Below, piece after piece: positions 1 through 5,681 of a DNA stretch of 7,020 nucleotides. The notes under the pieces were generated by a model. The model was not told the origin of the DNA, did not search any database, and saw nothing but the letters and a program-made list of their open reading frames with translations. The position numbers and the translations under genes were made by a program. The DNA is taken from the NCBI GenBank assembly GCA_043798435.1, contig JAZDOR010000075.1, forward strand, positions 1 to 7,020, read 5' to 3'. Position 1 is the first letter of the stretch; every line of letters begins with the position of its first letter. The stretch comes from JAGUXG01 sp043798435 (GTDB lineage: Bacteria; UBA9089; UBA9088; JAGUXG01).

Positions 1-180
1 CAAGGGATTGGTCTGCCCTTTTTTAAGCCAAAAACTACTTATGTAACCGTTCACCTCCATAGCATTTCTATAAATACACCCCATAAACAAAAAATTCCTT
101 GCTATCATTGACTTCCTTTTGGTAAATTTAATATCTAAAAAACAAAAAACAACCATTAAAAACAATCATTCCGAACAGTA

Positions 181-366
181 TTGGGACAGAGGGTGAAAAC
201 CATAGAAGCAGGATGGAAAAAGGCAGGTTTATACATAACTAAAGAGAAAGCCCTATTCTATAACACAAGGAATGATAGAGGGGATAAACTATCCCAGGGA
301 CTATACTTCATAAGCCTCAAAGCAGGAAAGTATTCTGGAAGACAAAGATTGGTAGTTCAGAGATAA
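181..366 (+). pseudogene. Remnant of a secreted-protein C-terminal domain (FlgD-like / type IX sorting-like)
   Basis: The 61 readable residues match the second half of the Ig-like C-terminal domain found at the end of many secreted or surface proteins. They begin LGQRVKTI, matching the usual 'LGQRVKTL' strand. Then come an N-D-R-G-D turn, L-S-Q-G-L-Y-F-I, and an A-G-K-Y-S-G stretch ending in VVQR before a TAA. In the family this domain follows a large extracellular region and can act as a sorting signal or be FlgD-like. Here the first codon is TTG, which is a family leucine rather than a convincing start. No Shine-Dalgarno precedes it, and an in-frame stop lies at 157-159. The rest of the domain and the whole upstream protein are missing. 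I read it as a 5'-truncated relic, possibly cut by rearrangement or repeat insertion. It is the only coding remnant on the plus strand at this end and converges on map. The family match is from memory of the motif. Confidence 0.55.
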
Positions 367-454
367 CCAATCAGACTTTTTCTCACACAGAGAACACGAA
401 GGACACAAAGGAAGAATTTAATGAGTAAGTATCAATTTACAATCTTTCTTTCAT

Positions 455-519
455 TATTCTTTGAGGCTTTGTGTCTTTGTGTGAGTTATATTTTTTCTCA
501 CACAAAGCCTTAAAGAATA
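455..519. repeat. Imperfect inverted repeat with a 'CTTTGTG' motif
   Basis: The arm at 455-485 (tattctttgaggctttgtg, then an extra tctttgtg, then tgag) pairs with 497-519 (ctcacacaaagccttaaaga and on). Matching is nearly complete apart from the 8-base insertion in the left arm. A related partial copy, ctcacaca with gacacaaagg, starts at 382 upstream. It lies between the relic at 181-366 and the 3' end of map. It could fold in RNA from either strand, but it has no adjoining U-tract that would make it a standard terminator. Confidence 0.6.
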
Positions 520-521
520 TA

Positions 522-591
522 AACTACGAAATACGCGAAAATACGCGAAAATGAATCAGAATTTTTCGCGTCTTTCGTGCCTTTCGTAGTT
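522..591. repeat. Hairpin-forming repeat downstream of map
   Basis: Bases 522-531 (aactacgaaa) are an exact reverse complement of 582-591 (tttcgtagtt). Inside the arms is a tandem pair, tacgcgaaaa at 532-541 and again at 542-551, facing tttttcgcg at 562-570. The loop is about ten bases. It is followed toward map by an A/T-rich stretch and a 9-bp tandem duplication (tccaaagtc at 611-619 and 620-628). It may act as the 3' structure of the secY-adk-map transcript, but it lacks a clear U-run, so I class it as a repeat. Confidence 0.6.
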
Positions 592-643
592 ATCTCTTAT
601 ATTTTATTTCTCCAAAGTCTCCAAAGTCTCTGTGGCTAAACAT

Positions 644-1396
644 TTACCTTAGACTCAATACCTCTGTTCCCCTGCCTGTTATGGCAATCATCTTCTCCGT
701 ATGAGCAGAAAGGCTTCTATCCTTTGTGACCACTGTCCATCCATCAGAGAGAACCTCTACCTCGCAGTCTCCTATATTTATCATTGGCTCTATACAAAAG
801 ACCATTCCCTCTTTTATCCTGGTTTTACCATCGCTTCCTTTTCCGACAAAGTTTGGAATCTCTGGTTCTTCGTGAAGCTCCTTTCCGCTGCCATGGCCAC
901 AATAGTCACGCACAACAGAAAAACCCGCTTTTTCAACAAACTCCTGAATGGCAGAGGATATGTCCCTGACCCTGTTGCCTTTTTTTGCTACCCTTATTCC
1001 TATCTCAAGAGCCTTTCTTGCTGTATTTATAAGAACCTTTGCCTCAGTTGTTACCTTTTCAACCTCAAAGCTCTCAGCCTCATCTGCATAGTAGCCTTTG
1101 TATAGAATGCCAATATCCACCTTCAGGAGGTCTTTCTTTTTAAGTTTTCTATCTCCTGGAATTCCGTGGATTACCTCCTCATTTACTGATGTGCAGATAG
1201 AGGCTGGGAAATTCCTGTAGCCAAGAAAGGCAGGTGTTGCTCCTTGCTTTGTAATCTCGCAGTGGGCAAGTTTATTGAGGTAAGAGGTTGTGGTGCCGGA
1301 AAATACAGCTCGCTTTAGTTTATCAAAGACATTAGCCAAGATTCGCTCACTCTCTCTAATCTTGGCTATCTCAGCCTCTGATTTCAGGATAATCAT
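644..1396 (-). CDS. map: Type I methionine aminopeptidase
   Basis: This cytosolic metalloprotease removes the initiator methionine from new proteins whose second residue is small. The 250-residue length is that of the short type I form with no N-terminal extension. The dinuclear-metal ligands are all present: D94 in VDIG, D105 in YADEAES, H168 in CGHGSG, E202 in CIEPM and E234 in AHTEK. The substrate-contacting histidines are H77 (VIHGIP) and H175. The N-terminus MIILKSEAEIAKIRESERI aligns with the usual family start, so the ATG at 1396 is preferred even though no good Shine-Dalgarno lies upstream. A palindromic repeat occupies most of the 87-base gap back to adk. Gene order secY-adk-map is the classic distal spc order, but infA and rpmJ do not follow. 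Intact and very likely functional. Confidence 0.96.
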   Translation of the reverse strand: MIILKSEAEIAKIRESERILANVFDKLKRAVFSGTTTSYLNKLAHCEITKQGATPAFLGYRNFPASICTSVNEEVIHGIPGDRKLKKKDLLKVDIGILYKGYYADEAESFEVEKVTTEAKVLINTARKALEIGIRVAKKGNRVRDISSAIQEFVEKAGFSVVRDYCGHGSGKELHEEPEIPNFVGKGSDGKTRIKEGMVFCIEPMINIGDCEVEVLSDGWTVVTKDRSLSAHTEKMIAITGRGTEVLSLR

Positions 1397-1412
1397 TTGT
1401 AACTACTCAGGT

Positions 1413-1479
1413 ATTCAGAATTCAGAATACAGGAGTCAGAATTTAATATTCTTAATTCTGGATTCTGAATTCTGAATTC
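1413..1479. repeat. Palindromic 'TTCAGAATTCAG' repeat in the adk-map gap
   Basis: The left arm at about 1413-1441 (attcagaattcagaat, then acaggagtcagaa) is complementary to the right arm at 1456-1479 (ttctggattctgaattctga and on). Each arm is itself a run of the word ATTCAG/CTGAAT. It begins about five bases after the adk stop codon and ends 17 bases before the map start, where the 14-mer gtaactactcaggt (1399-1412) forms its border. That same 14-mer, inverted, borders the repeat upstream of secY (3704-3717). It sits inside a presumed operon and leaves map without a visible ribosome-binding site. Confidence 0.7.
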
Positions 1480-1483
1480 TATC

Positions 1484-2125
1484 TCATAAAAGTGCAGAAG
1501 TTATCCTACGGTTAATTTCATTCTCAGTTCCTACACCACTTATAATTTTAAGCAATCCTCTTTCTTTATAGAAATTGAGGACTGGTGCTGTCTCTTTTAT
1601 ATATACCTCTATCCTGTATCTGACCTTATCCTCTCGGTCATCTATTCTTTGATATAAACCGCCTCCACACTTATCGCAGATACCCTCCTTTTTTGGTGGA
1701 GAAAATTCAATATGATACATCATCTGGCAGTCCGAGCAAAGCCTTCTTCCTGTATTCCTTTCAATGATTACCGCATCTGGCACATCTATATTAATTACCG
1801 CATCAATCTCTATATTCAGGTCTCTTAATAGCTCCGAAAGCCCTTCTGCCTGATTTATTGTCCTTGGAAATCCATCAAGGATAAATCCTTTCTTTGTATC
1901 TTCTGCAGAGAACCTTTCTTTTATCAACTTTAATATAAGCTCATCTGGAACAAGCCCTCCTTTTTCCATATAAGATAAGGCAGCCTTTCCAAGCTCTGTC
2001 TGGTATTTCACATTCTCCCTGAGAATATCGCCTGTGGAAACCTGTGGAATTCCAAAGGTTTCACTCAACCTTCTGGCCTGCGTCCCTTTTCCAGCACCCG
2101 GTGGTCCAAATAGAATTAGTTTCAT
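1484..2125 (-). CDS. adk: Adenylate kinase with zinc-binding lid
   Basis: Catalyses ATP + AMP to 2 ADP in the cytosol, setting the adenylate energy balance. The 213 residues are the length of the long bacterial form. The P-loop GPPGAGKGT is at residues 7-15. The AMP-binding segment follows (STGDILRE, about 30-37), and DGFPRT is at 84-89. The lid (about 121-160) holds four cysteines, C130, C133, C150 and C153, in a CxxC...CxxC pattern. These should bind a structural zinc, as in Gram-positive and thermophile enzymes, in place of the hydrogen-bond network of the E. coli lid. The arginines of the RIDDREDKVRYR segment (160-171) are in the expected place. The ATG directly before the P-loop strand is the only sensible start, yet no clear Shine-Dalgarno precedes it. 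It lies between secY and map, with a palindromic repeat on each side. Confidence 0.97.
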   Translation of the reverse strand: MKLILFGPPGAGKGTQARRLSETFGIPQVSTGDILRENVKYQTELGKAALSYMEKGGLVPDELILKLIKERFSAEDTKKGFILDGFPRTINQAEGLSELLRDLNIEIDAVINIDVPDAVIIERNTGRRLCSDCQMMYHIEFSPPKKEGICDKCGGGLYQRIDDREDKVRYRIEVYIKETAPVLNFYKERGLLKIISGVGTENEINRRITSALL

Positions 2126-2150
2126 AACTTAAAACGTAACACTGAAGATT

Positions 2151-2247
2151 CAATGCAAAATTATCAATGTAAAATTAGCAATGCAAAATGAAGTAGATTT
2201 AATTTTGAAATGCTAATTGCTAATTTTGCATTTTACATTTTGCATTT
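2151..2247. repeat. Palindromic 'AATGCAAAAT' repeat in the secY-adk gap
   Basis: The left arm at 2151-2190 (caatgcaaaa, aatgtaaaattagcaatgca) is complementary, with slippage, to the right arm at 2198-2247 (gctaattgctaattttgcat, then tttacattttgcattt). Both arms are built from short variants of the word ATGCAAAAT plus TTAGCAA. It starts two to three bases after the secY stop codon and fills most of the 124-base gap before adk. The A/T-rich stem could fold in the secY-adk transcript. Confidence 0.7.
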
Positions 2248-2249
2248 AC

Positions 2250-3569
2250 TTAAAACCTTCCTCTCAGTTTTGCCTTTTTCATAAACCCTTCGTAATGGTG
2301 CATCATCAGATGGGATTCAACCTGGCGAAGCGTATCCAATGCCACTCCAACCACAATCATAATTGATGTTCCGCCAAAAAAGAACGGCGAGTGCAAAAAA
2401 GATAGAGCAATCGTTGGAATAACAGCAGCCAAAGCCAGAAATGTTGCCCCAACAAAGGTGATTCTATTGAGAATCTTATGTATATAGTCTGCTGTATTTC
2501 TCCCTGGTCTTATCCCAGGAACAAACCCCCCTGATTTTCTCAAGTTATCAGCTACATCATTTGGATTAAAAATTATAGAGATGTAGAAATAGACAAAGAA
2601 AATAGTCATACCTGCATAAAGAATGTTTGAGAAAGCGTCCTGTATCCATCTTGGAATAGAAAGAAGAAGGTTGTTATACCAATCCCCTCCCAAAAACCCT
2701 CCAATCATTGCTGGAAATGTAATTAAAGATGAGGCAAAGATGATGGGAATTACACCAGCCATATTTATCTGGAGTGGAAGATGGCTCATCTGTCCACCAT
2801 AGACCTTTCTGCCCACGATTCTTTTGGCATATTGAACAGTTATCTTTCTATGACCTTGAATCATAATTATAACCCCAGCTATAATGAGAAGGACTAATGC
2901 CAGCAAGACCGCACATTTTAGGATATTCAGCTCACCTGAAAATAGGTCCTGGATAACAGAGCTTATACCCGCTGGCACACTGACAACAATATTGGCAAAG
3001 ATTAACAAAGATGCCCCGTTTCCAAGCCCTTTTTCAGTTATCTGCTCACCAAGCCACATCACAAACATAGCCCCTGTGGTCATTGTTAAAACAGTCATTA
3101 TCCGAAATCCCCAGCCAGGGTCTGTAACTATAGGCATTCTGTACTCTGTCATCTCTAAGCCAATAGCCATACCAAAGGCTTGAATCAAAGCAATAAGAAC
3201 AGTAAGGTATCTGGTGTATTGGCTTATCTTTCTTGTCCCCTCTGCACCCTCCTTATGAATCTTCTCTAAGGACGGAATGATGTGGGTCATCAGGGACATA
3301 ATGATTGAGGCAGAGATATAGGGCATAATCCCCAGGGCAAAGATAGAGAGCCTTTCTAAAGCACCGCCTGTAAAGAGATTAAAAAGCCCAGCCACAGCCA
3401 TACTCCTCTGTACCTCTTTAAAGAACTCCTGAAAGGCAACAGCATTTATACCTGGGGTGGGGATGAAAGAGCCAAGCCTATAGACAGAAATGAGTCCTAT
3501 CGTAAAAAGGACTCTATTCCTCAGCTCGTGTATCTTAAATGGTCTTGATATTCCTTCCCATGGATTCAT
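2250..3569 (-). CDS. secY: Protein translocase subunit SecY
   Basis: Pore-forming subunit of the SecYEG channel, which secretes and inserts proteins across the inner membrane with SecA or the ribosome. The 439 residues and about ten hydrophobic segments match the family. The N-terminus (RNRVLFTIGLISVYRLGSFI) is TM1, followed by IPTPGIN and the plug region near 60-75. The loop EKGLGNGASLLIFANI is at about 179-194. The cytosolic loop RKITVQYAKR (241-250) and the following AGVIPIIFASS are typical. The C5 loop GGFVPGIRPG (347-356) contains R354, equivalent to E. coli R357, needed for SecA-driven transport. The tail ends KLRGRF. The start is supported by a near-perfect Shine-Dalgarno, AGGAGGT (3578-3584 on the opposite strand), eight bases upstream. 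Unusually, no rplO or other ribosomal-protein gene precedes it. Instead there is a 333-base repeat region. Confidence 0.98.
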   Translation of the reverse strand: MNPWEGISRPFKIHELRNRVLFTIGLISVYRLGSFIPTPGINAVAFQEFFKEVQRSMAVAGLFNLFTGGALERLSIFALGIMPYISASIIMSLMTHIIPSLEKIHKEGAEGTRKISQYTRYLTVLIALIQAFGMAIGLEMTEYRMPIVTDPGWGFRIMTVLTMTTGAMFVMWLGEQITEKGLGNGASLLIFANIVVSVPAGISSVIQDLFSGELNILKCAVLLALVLLIIAGVIIMIQGHRKITVQYAKRIVGRKVYGGQMSHLPLQINMAGVIPIIFASSLITFPAMIGGFLGGDWYNNLLLSIPRWIQDAFSNILYAGMTIFFVYFYISIIFNPNDVADNLRKSGGFVPGIRPGRNTADYIHKILNRITFVGATFLALAAVIPTIALSFLHSPFFFGGTSIMIVVGVALDTLRQVESHLMMHHYEGFMKKAKLRGRF

Positions 3570-3630
3570 TTTAGTTTACCTCCTATATATACCCAAACAA
3601 ATCAGGTTTGCAAAAATTGTGTTCGTTTAT

Positions 3631-3717
3631 GGTTCTGAGGTTCAAAGTTCAAGGTTAGAGAATAAGAGGATTAACCGTGAACCTTGAACCCTTTAACCCC
3701 TGAACCTGAGTAGTTAC
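3631..3717. repeat. Palindromic 'GGTTCAAGGTT' repeat upstream of secY
   Basis: The left arm at 3631-3656 (ggttctgaggttcaaagttc, aaggtt) pairs with 3673-3706 (aaccgtgaaccttgaaccct, then ttaacccctgaacc) with small gaps. Both arms are made of GGTTCA/TGAACC words. The right border, acctgagtagttac at 3704-3717, is the exact reverse complement of the 14-mer bordering the repeat in front of map (1399-1412). It forms part of the 333-base gene-free region 3570-3902, which holds only this and the following repeats. I see no convincing secY promoter clear of them. Confidence 0.7.
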
Positions 3718-3745
3718 TTTTTTGTAAACCAATCTCTTTTCGGTA

Positions 3746-3791
3746 TAGTTCAGCGGTCAGCTAATAAAAATACCTGATACCTGAATGCTAA
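3746..3791. repeat. Short copy of the 'GTTCAGCGGTCAGC' element
   Basis: Bases 3748-3777 are identical over 30 bases to 3846-3875 and start gttcagcggtcagctaataa. This copy closes with tacctgaatgcta, a degenerate version of the closing end of the longer copy (tacctgaacgctta). Relative to that longer copy it lacks about 13 internal bases (accttgcgcctga). The two copies are about 100 bases apart in the same direction. Confidence 0.7.
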
Positions 3792-3839
3792 TTTAGCGTA
3801 GTATAACCCATTTGCTACATTTTGTCCAGCCTCATTTTC

Positions 3840-3903
3840 GTAAGTGTTCAGCGGTCAGCTAATAAAAATACCTGAACCTTGCGCCTGATACCTGAACGCT
3901 TAC
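3840..3903. repeat. Full copy of the element, with 19-bp terminal inverted repeats
   Basis: Bases 3840-3858 (gtaagtgttcagcggtcag) and 3885-3903 (ctgatacctgaacgcttac) are imperfect inverted repeats, agreeing at about 15 of 19 positions. The 26-base centre carries taataaaaatacctgaacct. The right end coincides exactly with the stop codon of the DUF2273-type gene (TAG, 3903-3905), so the element abuts that gene with no spacer. It could serve as an RNA hairpin at the 3' end of the asp23-amaP transcript. Confidence 0.7.
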
Positions 3904-4079
3904 TATTGAAGCCTTCTTCCAATTAGAGCTCCTATTATTCCACAGAGAAAGAATATTCCTGTCTTTACTGGACCAAAGACGATAATCAACAAGCCTATTA
4001 AAAGCCCAATGATAAGCCCTACTGCAGGACCTGGATTGCTCCTCATCCATTCTTCCATCCGAGCCAAAAAGTTATTCAA
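3903..4079 (-). CDS. Small DUF2273-type membrane protein
   Basis: A 58-residue reading frame beginning MNNFLARMEEWMRSNPGP, followed by two hydrophobic stretches, AVGLIIGLLIGLLIIVFG and GIFFLCGIIGALIG, and ending RRLQ. Size, the N-x-G-P-A-V-G opening and the glycine-rich hairpin of two membrane segments fit the small DUF2273 proteins encoded beside Asp23 and AmaP. They are thought to belong to the same membrane-linked complex. Two starts are possible. The TTG at 4079 directly follows the amaP stop codon and has AGGAGGG eight bases upstream. The ATG at 4058 would give 51 residues but has no good ribosome-binding site. I prefer the TTG. The stop codon lies exactly at the edge of an inverted-repeat element. 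A longer overlapping frame with a charged, non-hydrophobic product is a shadow of this gene. Confidence 0.8.
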   Translation of the reverse strand: MNNFLARMEEWMRSNPGPAVGLIIGLLIGLLIIVFGPVKTGIFFLCGIIGALIGRRLQ

Positions 4080-4589
4080 TTAAAAAGCCCTCCTTCTCTT
4101 TATCCCTTTTATGGATACCTTCTTTTTATAATTCTTAATAGAGAGAACCTCTTCTAAAAGATAGGATAGATTTTCATTTATCTTACTGCCCAAAAGATCC
4201 ATCTTCTGATTTGCTCCAGCCATAATCCCTACCCTGACCGAGAGTTTACCCCTTTTTATAGAGATATTTGGAGTAGCAGAATAGACACCTTCAAGATTGA
4301 CCATCCCCTCTATCAAATCAGAGATAGCCTTCTTTGTTATCAGGACATTTCCATACTTACTTTCTATCTCTATTGCCTTTTCCTCAGTAAAGTATCTCTT
4401 ATCAAAAAAGAAGCAAAGAAAGGCAATAATTATTGAGCCTATCCCTATTCCCAGCCCATTTGTGCCTTCAAGAAAGAGGAAGAACTTGGATGGCGATATA
4501 GCCCCAAACCCTATCATTATTAAAACCCATCCTCCTCCAATCAAAAGAAAGGTAGCCAATATTATTGAGAACCTTAATAAAAACTTCAC
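4080..4589 (-). CDS. amaP: AmaP-like alkaline-shock membrane anchor protein
   Basis: In Staphylococcus aureus AmaP anchors Asp23 to the membrane near the cell envelope. This protein has 169 residues. Two N-terminal membrane segments (about 5-31, SIILATFLLIGGGWVLIMIG, and about 44-62, GLGIGIGSIIIAFLCFFF) are followed by a soluble C-terminal half. That half, from about residue 75 (YGNVLITKKAISDLIEGM), resembles an Asp23-like alpha/beta domain. It ends in a very basic tail, KKVSIKGIKRRRAF. The start is GTG, overlapping the TGA of the upstream asp23-like gene by four bases (GTGA). A purine-rich ribosome-binding site, GAAGAAGGT, lies just upstream, so translation is probably coupled. The stop is followed at once by the TTG of the DUF2273-type gene. 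The identification rests on topology plus operon context, since sequence conservation in this family is low. Confidence 0.8.
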   Translation of the reverse strand: MKFLLRFSIILATFLLIGGGWVLIMIGFGAISPSKFFLFLEGTNGLGIGIGSIIIAFLCFFFDKRYFTEEKAIEIESKYGNVLITKKAISDLIEGMVNLEGVYSATPNISIKRGKLSVRVGIMAGANQKMDLLGSKINENLSYLLEEVLSIKNYKKKVSIKGIKRRRAF

Positions 4590-4948
4590 TTTACCTTCTT
4601 CTCCTCTTTTTGTTTGATAAGTTCAATCCCTTCAATAAAAACATTCACCTCAATAACCTTAAGCCCGGTCATCTGTTCAACAGCAGATTTCACTTCTTTC
4701 TGAACATCTAAGGCAACATCTGATATCTTTGCCCCATACTTCACTATTATAGAGATATCTATTGCCACCTCTTCCTCTCCCATCTCTACCCTTATGCCCT
4801 TTGTAAGTTGTGTGCCTGTCAGGAGCTTGACCATCCCATCCGCTATTCCTGCACTCATTCCAACTACACCCTCTACCTTAACCGCTGCCGTAGCAGCGAT
4901 TGTGCCGATAACCCCATCGCTTACCTTTATCTCACCTAATTTCTCCAT
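4586..4948 (-). CDS. Asp23/Gls24 family envelope stress protein
   Basis: The core LGEIKVSDGVIGTIAATAAV, the KVEGVVGMSAG segment, GTQLTKGIRVE, VAIDISIIVKYG and VKSAVEQMTGLKVIEVNVFIEGI follow the Asp23 family in order. These are soluble proteins linked to cell-envelope homeostasis and held at the membrane by AmaP. I place the start at the ATG at 4948, giving 120 residues. The family normally begins a few residues before this G-x-I motif, and GGGGGAGG lies immediately upstream, though closer than ideal. The promoter at 5006-5035 would also start RNA near 4999. Longer readings from GTG at 5005 (139 residues) or ATG at 4999 lack a good ribosome-binding site and add an unconserved LHLTVEGGG segment. 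The lysine-rich end overlaps amaP by four bases. It is the first gene of a three-gene cassette. Confidence 0.9.
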   Translation of the reverse strand: MEKLGEIKVSDGVIGTIAATAAVKVEGVVGMSAGIADGMVKLLTGTQLTKGIRVEMGEEEVAIDISIIVKYGAKISDVALDVQKEVKSAVEQMTGLKVIEVNVFIEGIELIKQKEEKKVK

Positions 4949-5005
4949 ACCTCCCCCTTCTACAGTAAGATGCAATCTTTTATTATCTTTAGCCTTCATA
5001 AGCAC

Positions 5006-5035
5006 TTTTTACCATATTTCGTAGACAAAAGTCAA
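5006..5035 (-). promoter_or_regulatory. Probable promoter of the asp23-amaP-DUF2273 operon
   Basis: On the minus strand TTGACT (5030-5035) is separated by 18 bases from TAAAAA (5006-5011). The -35 matches the sigma-70 consensus at five of six positions and the -10 at four of six. Transcription would begin near 4999, giving a leader of about 50 bases to the preferred asp23 start with its GGGGGAGG. The -10 region overlaps the 13-mer AAATATGGTAAAA, which occurs again at 5637-5649. Confidence 0.45.
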
Positions 5036-5054
5036 TATTTTTATAGCTTCCTAT

Positions 5055-5444
5055 CTACTCATAAACAATACTAATCCTCATATCCTGGCCTGTTTTTTTG
5101 TGAAGCCTGCGAAAGTCTCTCGCAATATCTACCTCAGGGGAATAGAGCAGGGTCATCAGCTTCTTATTGCCTTGTTTGGTAACCTCAATAGTAGTATTTG
5201 GATAGCGTAAGAATGGCTGGTTTTCCTCTTTCAACTGATGATTTGCTAATCTTACACCAAAAAGGGTTCCCCTCGGTGACTTAAGCCTTGCATCGTGAAC
5301 CTCTTCTACATGATAGACCCTCTCTTTCAGCCCAAAAACATTTGTAGTAATCTTGACCTCTTTTCCGGTAAGCTCTCTCTTTAGAATCTCTGCATTCCCT
5401 TCCCGTATCCTTCTTCTGGCTTCTTTAATCTCCTCTTCTGTCAT
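5055..5444 (-). CDS. Conserved-looking hypothetical protein of 129 residues
   Basis: I do not recognise this protein. It is soluble, with no signal peptide or membrane segment, and is rich in charged residues. Residues 1-27 (TEEEIKEARRRIREGNAEILKREL) should form an amphipathic helix. The rest alternates short beta-like strands: GKEVKITTNVFG, ERVYHVEEV, GTLFGVRLAN, TTIEVTK, KKLMTLLYS and DMRISIVYE. A basic helix, VDIARDFRRLHKKTG, lies near 105-119. The start is well supported: TAGGAG lies eight bases before the ATG. It stands alone, separated from nadE by a large inverted repeat and from the asp23-like gene by a short gap holding that operon's promoter, so it is probably its own unit. Codon use looks like its neighbours. 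A small nucleic-acid-binding or regulatory role would be a guess and is not claimed. Confidence 0.8.
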   Translation of the reverse strand: MTEEEIKEARRRIREGNAEILKRELTGKEVKITTNVFGLKERVYHVEEVHDARLKSPRGTLFGVRLANHQLKEENQPFLRYPNTTIEVTKQGNKKLMTLLYSPEVDIARDFRRLHKKTGQDMRISIVYE

Positions 5445-5460
5445 CTTTCTTACTCCTATT

Positions 5461-5622
5461 AACCGTTCAGCCTATCTATCAAAGAGTGTAAGAAGGGGGA
5501 TAAGGAGATACAGGGGATATGGAGATTATTCATTTTTAATTCTTAATTTTTAATTCAAAATTTTATCCCCTTATCTCCATAATCTCCACATCCCCTTTTC
5601 TTACACCACCTGAACGCTTACT
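5461..5622. repeat. Large composite inverted repeat between nadE and the hypothetical gene
   Basis: Outer ends are ccgttcag (5463-5470) and ctgaacgcttac (5610-5621), related to the ends of the element at 3840-3903. Inside, gtgtaagaagggggataagg (from 5486) and its continuation are complementary to 5564-5606 (atccccttatctccataatc, then tccacatccccttttcttac and on). The arms are built from GGAGAT/ATCTCC and GGGGAT words. The centre (5530-5560) is an A/T palindrome of ATTTTTAATTC units. The 237-base gap 5445-5681 contains nothing else recognisable apart from the TTTTACCAT tandem at 5637-5653. Confidence 0.7.
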
Positions 5623-5681
5623 ACTCCTATCTTTATTTTACCATATTTTACCATTAGCGAGGTGAAATTCGCAATTACTTT

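Noticed and set aside
1..60. Minus-strand frame running off the left edge, starting MEVNGYISSFW
   Set aside because: Only 20 codons are visible, the ATG has no ribosome-binding site upstream and no family is recognisable.
347..383. Terminator-like stem gattggt/accaatc followed by TTTTT
   Set aside because: The stem is only seven weak pairs with a 12-base loop containing the stop codon, and the T-run begins several bases after it.
455..591. Possible CRISPR-like or tandem array
   Set aside because: The units are unequal inverted repeats without regular spacers; no cas gene is present.
701..1105. Plus-strand frame of 134 codons across map
   Set aside because: It lies wholly inside map on the other strand, and map has all its catalytic residues. 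The product has no recognisable features.
3586..3615. secY promoter candidate TTGCAA ... TATATA on the minus strand
   Set aside because: The predicted RNA start would fall inside the secY Shine-Dalgarno, leaving no usable ribosome-binding site.
3859..4050. Minus-strand frame of 63 codons in the DUF2273 region
   Set aside because: The product is a charged, tryptophan- and serine-rich string with no family features. The frame beside it encodes a proper two-segment membrane protein with a ribosome-binding site.
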